NCBI RefSeq assembly: GCF_017742245.1
Contig: NZ_JAGHKO010000001.1
Coordinates: 463,061 to 527,060 of the forward strand
DNA length: 64,000 bases
Origin: Niastella soli
GTDB lineage: Bacteria; Bacteroidota; Bacteroidia; Chitinophagales; Chitinophagaceae
Direction: 5' to 3'
In this document: in pieces, positions 20,601-28,757 of the stretch
Layout of the letters: each line of letters opens with the position of its first letter
Position numbering within the stretch: the first letter of the stretch is position 1
The notes under the pieces: generated by a model
Seen by the model: only the letters and a program-made list of their open reading frames with translations
Databases searched by the model: none
Told to the model about the DNA's origin: nothing
Made by a program: the position numbers and the translations under genes

Positions 20601-20681
20601 ATTAACCCCTATGGCAATCAGCATCACAAACACAATGAGTGTGAACTGATAATTTTTTACTGAGAAGTCAGTTATTTTCAT
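17643..20681 (-). CDS. RND efflux transporter permease (HAE1/AcrB-like)
   Basis: An inner-membrane proton-driven pump subunit of 1012 residues. There is a membrane helix at about 12-30 and a first periplasmic domain. The membrane block around 330-480 contains GLLVDDSIVVVENIERYLRMG, the AcrB-type Asp-Asp proton relay. A second periplasmic domain and a second membrane block follow, the latter with IALIGIEVKNSILLVDYT. Length and both repeats are intact. It is the last gene of a minus-strand set tetR, tolC-like, adaptor, permease. The substrate is unknown. Its C-terminus ends at the heptamer array. Confidence 0.95.
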   Translation of the reverse strand: MKITDFSVKNYQFTLIVFVMLIAIGVNSLLNMPRGEDPDFQAPTFSLVVVYPGTSPKDMEELVVDPVEKKMNELDDIKRVISRIDDGLAVIQVEFKYESDPDKKYQDVVREVDALKTQLPQDIADINILKFSPADVNILQIALMSETAPYKDLEEWSKTLKERLEKIKTLKNVDNWAFPQQQVRVSLQLEKLAQYGIPLNKVLGAIQSENVNIPGGSIEMGAKKFNIKTSGDYKSIEEIKNTIVSNVNGKLVYIKDIADVNFNYEEQTYIGRLNGKRGVFVTASRKMGTNIFAVEKEIKPVLEKFQKELPKSITYEQSFDNAHSVRTRLGGFTRDFAIAIFLVLLTLLPLGVRASLVVMISIPLSLAIGLFLLDMFGITINQLSIVGMVVALGLLVDDSIVVVENIERYLRMGYSRREAAMTATKQIGLAVIGCTITLIFAFLPLMFLPEGAGDFIRSLPAAVVTTVLASLFVSLTIVPFLSSRILSSHENPEGNPFLRGLKKFIGGSYRRLLHSAIERPVTTLLVALAIFAGSLALVPVVGFSVFPASEKPMFLINIETPLGTSLQATDQVAKYVEKEINSIPDLKNYATNVGRGNPRIYYNVIPQNEVSNYAQLFVQLKETPPAEKRKLIDQLRSRFRHYPNAKIEVKDFEQGPPVEAPIAIRLFSEDLDTLRSLAFKVEALLKKTPGTIYVNNELTTLKTDLQVKVNKEKAGLLGVPVNDIDRTIRMAVAGLNIGTFRKENGDEYNITVTLPRGDRQTFDAFSKVYVTSVKGASIPLSQLADIRFETSPVTIKHYDKDRYTVTTAFVQSGYNTGKLTEGILKQLDTMHFPPNSHYVAAGEVEASQESFGGLGTIVLITIFGILGTLILEFKTFRGTLIVLSVIPLGIIGAVLMLLATGNTFSFVAVIGLIALIGIEVKNSILLVDYTDQLRKQGMSLDKAIQEAGETRFVPIILTTLTAIGGLLPLVMENNPLYSPLALVIIGGLISSTLLTRIVTPVLYKLLAPKIDG

Positions 20682-20933
20682 AACAGCCTGATTTGAATTT
20701 GTAACGTTTTTAATACGCGGGAATCGAAAAGATGAGTTTATATTTTCTAATTGTTTGTTCGTACCATTGGGTAAGTACGGTCATCAATTCATCACTTATT
20801 GTAGAGTTCTCTTTCATAAATTTTAAAAATTGAAAATGAAAAATCTTGGAATCTCTCTCGTCTTTAGGCTTTAGGCTTTTGCCATTTGCTGTCTGCCGTT
20901 TGCCAGCCTGTCCCTACTTGTCGGGATCTGCCT
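20682..20933. other. Intergenic gap inside the efflux operon
   Basis: 252 bp separate the adaptor and permease genes. It contains a short run of TGCC-type heptamers (TGCCATTTGCTGTCTGCCGTT at about 20880-20900) and the CCTACTTGTCGGGA element. No gene or clear promoter is seen. Confidence 0.6.
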
Positions 20934-21989
20934 TTATCTAATCACTTTCACGAATGATCTTTCTGTCAGGTAACCTACGCCTTCCGTTATTACTTCATGT
21001 GCGTTATCGAGGCCACTAACAATGGCTGCCTTGTTGTTTTCCAGAAAAGCAATGGTCACTTTGTTTTTGACAATTGTTTTACCATCGGCATTCACGGTGT
21101 ATACATAACCTGTTTTATCAGTAGCTTCGGTCAATGCTTCTACTGGCACCATGGTCACGGTTTGCTCACCTGTTGGTTGTAATCGTACGGTGGAGAATAA
21201 GCCTGCTGCAAAACGGGAATTACCTGGTAATACCTTTACTTCAATTTCATAGGTACCACTGGCCACATCGGCGCCCTGGGCAATCTCGGTGATGATACCA
21301 GTAAATGTTTTGTTGGGATAAGCATCTATCTCTACAGTAGCCTTCTCCCCTTTCTTTAACACGGCCCAGTCTTTATCCGATACACCAAAACGGATCACCC
21401 AATCGTTACCAGCTGTTCCATTGAATTGAAATACCGGTGAACCTGCACTGGCCAGTTCGCCTTCGTTCATTAATTTTTTGAGAATGGTACCGTTTTCAGT
21501 GGCACGTATTTGGGCATATTGTTGGTTAAAGCGGGCAATGCGCAAACTTTCTTCTGCAACCTGTAATTGTGTATTGGCATTTTGAACCTGCTCCAGCGTA
21601 GCTACGGTATCGTTATATAAGTTCTTTACCCTGTTTACATCGCGTTGTACTTTTTCAACGCCCTGTGCCGCCTGTTGCACCTGGGCATTTATCTCAGTAA
21701 GATCGAGTGTTGCCAGTAGTTGTCCTTTTACCACATGATCGCCTTCCTTTACATAGATCTTTGAAATAATACCACCAATTTTGAAAGAGAGCCGGGCTTC
21801 AGTCGTGGAGGCCATGTTGCCGGAGTATTTTAACACCGGAGCATATTGTGTGGTAGTAACCGGCTGCACCTTTACGGCAATGGCTTCGTCAACCACTTCA
21901 GCAGCTTTTGTTTTGCCATTGCAACTTGTTAATATCACCGCAGTGGAAGTGATCATTAATATGGTTATAGGGAGGTGTATGCGTTTCAT
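20934..21989 (-). CDS. RND efflux periplasmic adaptor (membrane fusion lipoprotein)
   Basis: A HlyD/AcrA-type adaptor of 351 residues that bridges the permease and the TolC-like channel. A lipoprotein signal ends in LTSC (Cys at about residue 23). The split biotinyl-lipoyl domain is marked by GIISKIYVKEGDHVVKGQLLATLD, followed by a coiled-coil hairpin (about 75-145), a beta-barrel and a membrane-proximal domain. It is encoded between the TolC-like and permease genes on the same strand. Confidence 0.93.
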   Translation of the reverse strand: MKRIHLPITILMITSTAVILTSCNGKTKAAEVVDEAIAVKVQPVTTTQYAPVLKYSGNMASTTEARLSFKIGGIISKIYVKEGDHVVKGQLLATLDLTEINAQVQQAAQGVEKVQRDVNRVKNLYNDTVATLEQVQNANTQLQVAEESLRIARFNQQYAQIRATENGTILKKLMNEGELASAGSPVFQFNGTAGNDWVIRFGVSDKDWAVLKKGEKATVEIDAYPNKTFTGIITEIAQGADVASGTYEIEVKVLPGNSRFAAGLFSTVRLQPTGEQTVTMVPVEALTEATDKTGYVYTVNADGKTIVKNKVTIAFLENNKAAIVSGLDNAHEVITEGVGYLTERSFVKVIR

Positions 21990-22112
21990 TGTATATATTT
22001 TGTTTGTTATTGTAACATCTGTTTAATATGTTGGAGGGCAATGGTGAATGGGCAATGATGGATAACTCGCGAAACTTGAAACTTATAACCGACCTTGCAC
22101 CGCCGCAAATTC

Positions 22113-22175
22113 ATTGCCTATTGCCTATTGCCTATTGCCTATTGCCTATTGCCTATTGCCTATTGCCTATTGCCT
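22113..22175. repeat. Nine perfect ATTGCCT heptamers
   Basis: An uninterrupted 63-bp array of ATTGCCT in the gap between the adaptor and TolC-like genes, that is, inside the presumed operon. It begins 61 bp upstream of the point where the TolC-like stop codon would be read on the minus strand. It has no reading-frame support. Confidence 0.95.
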
Positions 22176-22177
22176 TT

Positions 22178-23539
22178 CTAGAATTTATACGAAGCCGTAG
22201 CGCGTTCCAACTCAGCTGCCCGGGTTAACACAGCCAGCTGGGCCAGTGAATAATTTAGTTGGGCACTGGTTAATTGAGTGCGGGCATCTATCAGTTCTAT
22301 TTGCAGGGCCTGCCCTTCGCGAAACCTTCGTTCCGCAAAACGGTAGGTTTCCACAGCGCTTTGCACTTCATCGTTCAATGCTTCCAGTGTTTGTTGGGCA
22401 GAACGATAGTTGTTTAATGAGGTGCGCACCTGTAATGCCAGTTGTTGTTCCACATCCTTATACTGGTTCCTGAGCGCATCCAGGTCTAACTGCGATTGCT
22501 GGATCTTGTATTTATTATCATTGGCTTTAAACAGGTCCCACTTCATTTGCAGACCACCTAACTGGTAAAACTGGTCGCCATTAAATTTGAATCCGAAACC
22601 CTGATAACCGATATTATAGAAGGCATTGAGTTTTGGTACCAGGTAATTGCGGTTCATTTTTATGCTGGAGCCTACTGCTTTTTGAACGCTTTCTAATTTG
22701 GTCAGCTCTTCACGGTTGCGAGGCACTTCCAGGGCAGCAGTCATGGGCTGCTCAATTTTTTCAAACAAAGTTGTATCGGCCGTAACAGGCGCCTCCAGGT
22801 TTTCATTCAACAAACAATTAAAGTATGCAGCGGCATTCAACTGTTGATTGGTAGCGATGATCAGCGAGGCTTTTACCTGGCTCACCTGGGCCTTTGCGCG
22901 CATTACTGATTCTTTGGTGCCCACATTGTTCTGCATAAACTTTTCGCTTACACGCAAATTTTCACCAGCCAGTTTCAGGGCATTATTATATATGTCAACC
23001 GCTTTGCCGGCCTGTACATATTGGTAATAGGCCTCTTTTATGTTTTTCACCAACTCGCGTTTGTAGATCTCTATCTCTGCCTGCTGGGTATGGATCAACT
23101 CCTGTTTAATAGCTTTGTTATAATAGATATCGGTATTCACCAGTGGCATGGATACTTCGAGGCGGGTATCGTGAAAATCATTTGGCAGGAACGCGATCTT
23201 CTGGTTATCAACCTGCGGAAACTTACTTTGACCGGTTATCTGGTTCAGGGTGGAATATACATTGTTCAGCAGGTCGCCAATGGGAATATCCTGAGTACGG
23301 CCACCCGAGGCCAGGGTGTATTGCGAATTCAAACTGGCCTGTGGGTAAAACAGGGTTTTAGCCCTTTTCAGATCTACTTCAGCTTTTTGCAGGTCAAAGG
23401 TTTTTTGATGCAGGGCCAGGTTACTCTCCAACCCTTTTTTAATGTAAGCATCCAGAATGGCGGTCTGCGCAGCAGCTTGTTGGGCAAAAAGCATCCCCGC
23501 AACCCCGAAAATGATCGGGATTGATAGACTTCGTTTCAT
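22178..23539 (-). CDS. TolC family outer membrane efflux channel
   Basis: An outer membrane factor of 453 residues. A signal peptide ends near QAAAQ (about residue 24). The protein is helix-rich and has the family's two-fold OEP repeat, with long helices (residues 100-200 and 300-440) ending in [31 protein letters not shown]. It forms the exit duct for the RND pump encoded downstream. An operator-like palindrome for the TetR protein lies 36 bp upstream of its start. Confidence 0.93.
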   Translation of the reverse strand: MKRSLSIPIIFGVAGMLFAQQAAAQTAILDAYIKKGLESNLALHQKTFDLQKAEVDLKRAKTLFYPQASLNSQYTLASGGRTQDIPIGDLLNNVYSTLNQITGQSKFPQVDNQKIAFLPNDFHDTRLEVSMPLVNTDIYYNKAIKQELIHTQQAEIEIYKRELVKNIKEAYYQYVQAGKAVDIYNNALKLAGENLRVSEKFMQNNVGTKESVMRAKAQVSQVKASLIIATNQQLNAAAYFNCLLNENLEAPVTADTTLFEKIEQPMTAALEVPRNREELTKLESVQKAVGSSIKMNRNYLVPKLNAFYNIGYQGFGFKFNGDQFYQLGGLQMKWDLFKANDNKYKIQQSQLDLDALRNQYKDVEQQLALQVRTSLNNYRSAQQTLEALNDEVQSAVETYRFAERRFREGQALQIELIDARTQLTSAQLNYSLAQLAVLTRAAELERATASYKF

Positions 23540-23574
23540 AAGTCAATCTGTTTTATTTTATAATGTAAATATTA

Positions 23575-23588
23575 TTAACAGTGTTAAG
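23575..23588. promoter_or_regulatory. TetR operator site upstream of the TolC-like gene
   Basis: TTAACA-G-TGTTAA is a perfect 13-bp palindrome plus a trailing G. Its reverse complement is identical over 14 bp to the site in front of tetR. It lies 36 bp upstream of the TolC-like ATG, so the TetR protein probably represses the efflux genes here. Confidence 0.8.
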
Positions 23589-23609
23589 CTTAGTAGTAAA
23601 AAAAAACCG

Positions 23610-24245
23610 TTAGGTTTTCTTTCCAGACACATCCAATGCATTCAATAGCCAGGTCAAACTTTTATTCATCATCGGAACCATTTGATCGCGCGGGACCAGT
23701 TTATCGAACCTGTCACGAATAGCCAGGGCCACCATGCCATGCACCATACTCCAGATTGCCATTGCCATTGCATCCACATCCCCTTTTTCAATCAGGTTCT
23801 TATCCATGCATTCCTGAAGGGTATTTTTCAGCTTGCCCAGGGCCTGGTCGCCACTTTTCCATTCACAATTGGCATCAAGCGCCTCTAATGCTTCCATGGG
23901 TGCTTTTAAAATGAACATCAGTTCATAAAAGGCAGGATTTTCCAATCCAAACTGCAGGTAATATTCCCCCATTTTGGTCAGACGAACGAGCGGGTTCTTT
24001 ATTGTCCACAGGTCGGTATTATATTCAGCCATTTTTTGAAAACCCAGTTCATGCAGGTTGAACAGGATCTCGTTCTTGTCTTTAAAGTATAGGTAAACCG
24101 TTGTGGGACTGTATTCTATAAGATCGGCAATTTTACGGATAGACACATTCTCGAACCCCTGCTCCATGAATAATTTCAGGGATGCGTCGAGGATCATTTT
24201 CCTGATCTCCTGCTTTTGTTTCTCCTTTCTCTCCGATATGCCCAT
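23610..24245 (-). CDS. TetR family repressor of the efflux operon
   Basis: A regulator of 211 residues. The N-terminal TetR helix-turn-helix (about residues 30-65) contains ENVSIRKIADLIEYSPTTVYLYFKDKNEI. The C-terminal ligand domain is of the WHG/TetR_C type with two tryptophans in a MAIWSMVHGMVALAI segment. It is encoded just upstream of the TolC-adaptor-permease genes on the same strand. Matching 15-bp and 13-bp palindromes lie before both its own gene and the TolC-like gene, which suggests autorepression and ligand-induced efflux. Confidence 0.92.
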   Translation of the reverse strand: MGISERKEKQKQEIRKMILDASLKLFMEQGFENVSIRKIADLIEYSPTTVYLYFKDKNEILFNLHELGFQKMAEYNTDLWTIKNPLVRLTKMGEYYLQFGLENPAFYELMFILKAPMEALEALDANCEWKSGDQALGKLKNTLQECMDKNLIEKGDVDAMAMAIWSMVHGMVALAIRDRFDKLVPRDQMVPMMNKSLTWLLNALDVSGKKT

Positions 24246-24272
24246 AATAGATTAATTAACGACACAAATATA

Positions 24273-24287
24273 CTTAACACTGTTAAG
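24273..24287. promoter_or_regulatory. TetR operator site upstream of tetR
   Basis: A perfect 15-bp palindrome, CTTAACA-C-TGTTAAG, 28 bp upstream of the tetR ATG. It matches 14 of 14 bases of the site at 23575-23588 when the latter is reverse-complemented. Confidence 0.8.
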
Positions 24288-24867
24288 TTTCCAAACAATC
24301 ACCCTACTTTTTCTAAAATATCTCCAGATCGCCCCTTTGGGGTACGTTTTGGCCACCTCTATATACTTTGCCCATTTACATGAATCTCACTTATTATACA
24401 GGTAGACTTTTAGCCACCTTCTGTTCTAATCTATATGAGATTCACTACTACCTTATATGAGATTCACAGATATTCCGTACATATTCCGTACATATCCCGT
24501 ATATGTCCCGTTTATATCCCGTTCCTTTATAGGTACGGGACATGTAGAGAATAACCACGGATCGGTTACGAGATACATGCAGAAATATAGTATATATAGC
24601 ATAATACCTAAGTAAATCCGGCTAGGATCGCACTTGGGGAAGACAAGGATGAAGGGTTAATATGAATAGTAGGAGACATGATGTAAAAGCACGAAGATGG
24701 GGCCGCCTGGACCTGATAAAACTGATCGCATGGTTACCGCTCACAAGCTGGAAATGTATTTCAGAGACCGTTGAACAAAACGAACTTTCCGTTAAGTTTT
24801 GACGACCCTTATTCCTGCACATAATAAACAGATATTCAATTATTTATCTCATTTACAAATTTGCATA
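24288..24867. repeat. Non-coding region with clustered short repeats
   Basis: No gene is supported in this stretch of about 580 bp. TATATGAGATTCAC occurs twice in direct orientation (24432-24445, 24454-24467; 22-bp period), with an inverted TGAATCTCA at 24381-24389. Immediately after come five 11-bp units of the form ATATYCCGTAY (24470-24524), followed by an inverted TACGGGACAT (24534-24543). The last part (24600-24860) shows nothing I recognise. Confidence 0.7.
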
Positions 24868-24896
24868 TTTGAGCATTCTCCTTTTCCTTACATTTG
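24868..24896 (+). promoter_or_regulatory. Promoter of dnaX
   Basis: TTTG (24868-24871), 17 bp, TACATTTG (24889-24896) match the Bacteroidetes consensus. The predicted start is within a few bases of the ATG at 24906. This shows that the TTG at 24894, inside the box, is not the start codon. Confidence 0.65.
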
Positions 24897-24905
24897 CGAC
24901 ATATC

Positions 24906-26789
24906 ATGGATAAATTCATTGTTTCAGCCCGGAAATATCGTCCGCAAACCTTTGACACGGTTGTAGGACAAGCCCATATTACCACCACCCTGCAAAATGC
25001 GATCAAGAACCATCACCTGGCGCATGCATTTTTGTTTTGCGGTCCGCGTGGGGTTGGTAAAACCACCTGTGCCCGTATTCTGGCTAAAACCATCAATTGT
25101 GATAAGCCTTCTGCCGAAGGGGAAGCCTGCAATGAGTGTCCATCGTGTAATTCCTTTAATGAAGGCACTTCGCTGAATGTATTTGAACTGGATGCTGCGA
25201 GTAACAACTCGGTGGAAGACATTCGGTCGCTGGTTGAAAAAGTAAGATTTGCTCCCGAGCCCGGTAAACATAAAGTATACGTAATTGACGAGGTTCACAT
25301 GCTGAGCTCGTCGGCTTTTAACGCCTTTCTGAAAACGCTGGAAGAACCACCTTCCTACGCCATCTTCATTTTGGCCACTACCGAAAAGCATAAAATTCTA
25401 CCTACCATCCTCAGCCGATGCCAGATCTTCGATTTCAAACGCATCACCAACAACGATACGGTAGAACACCTGGAGGGCATTTGTAAAAAAGAAAGTATAG
25501 ATGCCGAGAAGCCAGCCTTACAGATCATTGCCCGCAAAAGCGAAGGCTGTATGCGCGATGCCCTTAGTATCCTTGATAAAATTGTAAGTTTTACCAGCGG
25601 TACCGTTACCTATCAAAATACCCTGGAACACCTGAACATTCTGGATGCAGACTACTATTTTAAACTAATAGACTGTATGCAGAACCAGGACCTGGCCGGC
25701 GCCATGTTATTATATGATGACATAGACCGCAAGGGTTTTGAAGGCGATATGGTACTGAATGGGTTTTCGGAATTTCTTCGCAACCTGCTGGTATGCAAGG
25801 ATGAAAAAGTAGCAGGTCTGCTGCAGGTGGTAGAAAGCTTTAAGGATAAATACATTGCCACCGGACAAAAAACTCCGATTGCCTATTTAATAAGCGCCCT
25901 GAACATCCTGAACGAATCCGAGATCAATTTTAAAGGTGCGCGTAATAAACGACTTCATACCGAACTGGCCATTATAAAACTCACCTACCTACAACAGGCG
26001 CTTGAACTGGCTGCCGACGGAGATGGCATTTCTAAAAAAAAAGTAGTTGAAGGAGCCCAGTCGGTAGCTTTTCGTAAGCTGGGAATAGTAGAACAAAAGC
26101 CCGCCTCCGCCAAGGCTTCGGCGGGCGAGGCGCCGAAAACCGAGATTCCCTCAAAAAAGGTAGATTCTACAGTTAATCGGCCTACAGACGAAGCAAGACT
26201 AATTATAGAAGAACCTTCGGTTGGGTATCTTAGTCCGGATGAGGAAGAGTTGAATTATCTCAATTCCATGCATTCCGGTCACTCAGACATGCCTCAACCC
26301 AACCAGCCTACCAGGCAACAGGGTAATACGGGTAAAGCAATGCCCAAATTGGGGACACTGGAATCGATCAGGCAAAAATTTGCCGGCAAACAGACAGGTT
26401 CCAATATCCCGGTCATTCCCCTTACCCTTGATCAATTGAAACAACATTGGGCCAATTTCTCCCAAAAATTAAAAGATAACAAGAACCCTGCTGCCCAGTC
26501 ATTTGATATGGCGCAGTTGGTCATCACGAGTGAGAATTCATTCGAGATCGTATCCAACAACAATCTGGAGCAGAAATTCATAGAGGGCGAGCGACGCGAG
26601 TTGTCGGAGTACGTGCAACAATGCTTCAACAACCGTACGTTGTTGTTCACTATTGTCGTTACCGACAATCCGGTAGCCTTTGAACCCACGGAGAAACCGC
26701 TTTCGACAAAAGAACAGTATATTAAAATTATAGAACAATACCCGCTGGTAAATGAATTGCGGAGTAAGCTGAAATTAGGGTTTGACTAG
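24906..26789 (+). CDS. dnaX: DNA polymerase III gamma/tau subunit
   Basis: The clamp-loader ATPase, 627 residues. Walker A is GPRGVGKT (46-53), zinc cysteines are C65, C75, C78 and C81, and Walker B is YVIDEVHM. The SRC arginine finger is in ILSRCQIFDFKR. Domain III ends near residue 375. A Lys-Lys-Lys codon run (377-379) is encoded by nine consecutive A's, and both other frames hit a stop within three codons, so a gamma-like short form of about 379-381 residues is likely. Residues 399-409 (PASAKASAGEA) come from an in-frame GC-rich palindromic repeat. The C-terminal tau part follows. Confidence 0.96.
   Translation: MDKFIVSARKYRPQTFDTVVGQAHITTTLQNAIKNHHLAHAFLFCGPRGVGKTTCARILAKTINCDKPSAEGEACNECPSCNSFNEGTSLNVFELDAASNNSVEDIRSLVEKVRFAPEPGKHKVYVIDEVHMLSSSAFNAFLKTLEEPPSYAIFILATTEKHKILPTILSRCQIFDFKRITNNDTVEHLEGICKKESIDAEKPALQIIARKSEGCMRDALSILDKIVSFTSGTVTYQNTLEHLNILDADYYFKLIDCMQNQDLAGAMLLYDDIDRKGFEGDMVLNGFSEFLRNLLVCKDEKVAGLLQVVESFKDKYIATGQKTPIAYLISALNILNESEINFKGARNKRLHTELAIIKLTYLQQALELAADGDGISKKKVVEGAQSVAFRKLGIVEQKPASAKASAGEAPKTEIPSKKVDSTVNRPTDEARLIIEEPSVGYLSPDEEELNYLNSMHSGHSDMPQPNQPTRQQGNTGKAMPKLGTLESIRQKFAGKQTGSNIPVIPLTLDQLKQHWANFSQKLKDNKNPAAQSFDMAQLVITSENSFEIVSNNNLEQKFIEGERRELSEYVQQCFNNRTLLFTIVVTDNPVAFEPTEKPLSTKEQYIKIIEQYPLVNELRSKLKLGFD
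26034..26042 (+). promoter_or_regulatory. A9 slippery tract in dnaX (putative tau/gamma switch)
   Basis: TCT then nine A's then GTAGTTGAAGG. With eight A's the frame reads AAA AAA AAG TAG. With ten A's, or after a -1 ribosomal shift, it reads AAA AAA AAA AGT AGT TGA. Thermus thermophilus dnaX uses transcriptional slippage on nine A's, and E. coli dnaX a -1 shift on A AAA AAG, to make gamma. The position at the end of domain III fits. Confidence 0.65.
26099..26126. repeat. GC-rich palindromic element inside dnaX
   Basis: GCCCGCC (26099-26105) and GGCGGGC (26120-26126) are perfect inverted arms around TCCGCCAAGGCTTC. Reverse-complemented, its core CCCGCCGAAGCCTTGGCG matches the intergenic copy at about 14719-14736. 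It is read in frame as PASAKASAGE in a flexible linker. Confidence 0.8.
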
Positions 26790-27036
26790 TTCCCGGTTTT
26801 CGGGTCCCGGTAACCTGGAAGCCAGCTGTGGTAATGGATTCAGCATATTGGGAAAAAATGGCCTTCTGCCATTTCAACCTACTGAAGCCAGGATACGGCG
26901 CACAAATACAGGCAACCGGTAACCCGGTCCCGGCTCAGCTGGGAGCAACAGGCAACCTTTAGAGTTTTCCAATTGAGCATTTTGCTGTAATTTCGAGCAC
27001 TCAAATCGAAAAAATCAGAATATCAAATAAGAACTT

Positions 27037-28692
27037 ATGGCTGAAGTGATCTTAATGCCCCGCCTGAGCGATACCATGACAGAAGGCGTGATAGCGGCCT
27101 GGCATAAAAAGGTAGGCGACAAAGTAAAGAAAGGCGACTTACTGGCTGAGGTGGAAACCGACAAGGCCACCATGGAACTGGAAAGTTATAAAGATGGCAC
27201 CCTGCTTCACATTGGTACTGAAAAAGGGGGAAAACTACAGGTAAATGATCTGCTGGCCATTATTGGTAACCCCGGTGAAGACATCAGCTCCCTGATCGGT
27301 GGTGGTGGTCAAAAAGCCGCTGCAGCAGCCGCTCCGCAAGGCGGGGAACCAGCCAAAGCCGAACAACCAGCCGCTCAACCTGCCGCAGCCGGTGCAACAC
27401 TTGATCTGGCCAACATGCAGGAAGTGATCCTGATGCCTCGCTTAAGCGATACTATGACAGAAGGCGTTATTGCCGCCTGGCATAAAAAAGTAGGCGACAA
27501 TGTGAAAAAAGGTGACCTGCTGGCTGATGTGGAAACCGATAAGGCTACCATGGAGCTGGAAAGTTATAAAGAAGGAAAATTATTATACATAGGTGCACAA
27601 AAAGGCGATAAAGTTCCTGTTAACGCCCTGCTGTGTATCATTGGCGATGAAAAGAAAGTAGATGTTGAGAAGATCGTAGCCGCAGCCAAAGGTGGTGTTG
27701 CCCCTGCAGCCGCTGCTCAAGGCCAGCCACAAGCTGCCGCTCAACCTACCACAACCGCCAGCGCAACTACTGAAACTGCTGCTCCGGCCGCTGCATCTGC
27801 CAGCAATGGCAGAGTGCTCGCTTCTCCCCTTGCTAAAAAATTAGCCGCCGACAAAGGCATTGATATTTCCAAAGTAGCCGGTTCTGGCGATGGTGGCCGT
27901 ATCATAAAAAGAGATATCGATAATTATACTCCTGCTGCAGGTGGTGGACAGGCTGCTGCTGCAACAACTGCTCAACCTGGTAAAACTACTGCTCCTGCTG
28001 TAGCTGGTCAGGTAAGCTTTGAAGATGTACCAGTTTCGCAAATGCGTAAGGTAATTGCCAAACGCCTTGCTGAAAGCAAATTCTCAGCACCTGAGTTCTA
28101 CCTCACCATGGAAATAAACATGGACAAAGCCGTAGAAAGCAGAGCCAAAATAAATGAAATAGCTCCTGTTAAGATCTCGTTCAATGACATGGTATTGAAA
28201 GCCTGTGCCATTGCACTGAAACAACACCCCAAAGTGAACAGCAGCTGGATGGGTGATAAGATCCGCGTTAACCATCACGTGAACATCGGTGTAGCAGTAG
28301 CTGTCGAAGAAGGCTTACTGGTACCTGTTGTACGTTTTGCCGATCTGAAATCATTATCACAAATTGGAGCTGAAGTAAAAGATTTCGCGAAGAAAGCAAA
28401 AGATAAAAAACTGCAACCAGCCGATTGGGAAGGCAGCACCTTCACCATCAGCAACCTGGGTATGTTTGGTATTGAAGAGTTCACTGCCATCATTAACCCA
28501 CCAGACTCTTGCATCCTCGCTGTAGGCGCCATTAACCAGGTTCCTGTAGTGAAGAATGGTCAAATTGTTGTTGGTAACACCATGAAAGTTACCTTAACCT
28601 GCGACCACCGCGTGGTTGACGGAGCTACCGGCGCCGCCTTCCTGCAAACGCTGCAACAGTTACTGGAAGAACCGCTGAGAATGTTGGTTTAA
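27037..28692 (+). CDS. pdhC: Pyruvate dehydrogenase E2 (dihydrolipoamide acetyltransferase)
   Basis: The E2 core of the pyruvate dehydrogenase complex, moving acetyl groups from E1 to CoA; 551 residues. It has two nearly identical lipoyl domains (about 2-78 and 128-204) with lipoyl-lysines K43 and K169 in ETDKATME. Ala/Pro-rich linkers follow, then a peripheral-subunit-binding domain (about 259-297, VLASPLAKKLAADKG). The catalytic domain begins at about 330 and ends with the active-site HRVVDG (H524). It lies alone, without E1 or E3 genes nearby, and ends at a strong terminator. Confidence 0.95.
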   Translation: MAEVILMPRLSDTMTEGVIAAWHKKVGDKVKKGDLLAEVETDKATMELESYKDGTLLHIGTEKGGKLQVNDLLAIIGNPGEDISSLIGGGGQKAAAAAAPQGGEPAKAEQPAAQPAAAGATLDLANMQEVILMPRLSDTMTEGVIAAWHKKVGDNVKKGDLLADVETDKATMELESYKEGKLLYIGAQKGDKVPVNALLCIIGDEKKVDVEKIVAAAKGGVAPAAAAQGQPQAAAQPTTTASATTETAAPAAASASNGRVLASPLAKKLAADKGIDISKVAGSGDGGRIIKRDIDNYTPAAGGGQAAAATTAQPGKTTAPAVAGQVSFEDVPVSQMRKVIAKRLAESKFSAPEFYLTMEINMDKAVESRAKINEIAPVKISFNDMVLKACAIALKQHPKVNSSWMGDKIRVNHHVNIGVAVAVEEGLLVPVVRFADLKSLSQIGAEVKDFAKKAKDKKLQPADWEGSTFTISNLGMFGIEEFTAIINPPDSCILAVGAINQVPVVKNGQIVVGNTMKVTLTCDHRVVDGATGAAFLQTLQQLLEEPLRMLV

Positions 28693-28716
28693 GCATATTA
28701 TAACTAGCTATAAACA

Positions 28717-28757
28717 AAAGGCCCCCGACGATATCGTTGGGGCCTTTTGTTTATAGC
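28717..28757. terminator. Bidirectional terminator after pdhC
   Basis: A 19-bp stem: GCTATAAACAAAAGGCCCC pairs with GGGGCCTTTTGTTTATAGC (ends 28717 and 28757). It is A-rich on one arm and T-rich on the other, so it works for both converging genes. It overlaps the stop codon of the minus-strand lipoprotein gene. Confidence 0.9.

Noticed and set aside
22028-22228. Frame of 66 codons across the ATTGCCT array
   Set aside because: A repeated LPIAYC pattern is produced by the heptamers; it overlaps the TolC-like gene end.
24622-24822. 66-codon minus-strand frame upstream of dnaX
   Set aside because: No promoter, no family resemblance and low-complexity composition; the region appears non-coding.
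24894-24905. Upstream TTG start for dnaX
   Set aside because: It lies inside the promoter -7 box; ATG 24906 begins the conserved N-terminus.
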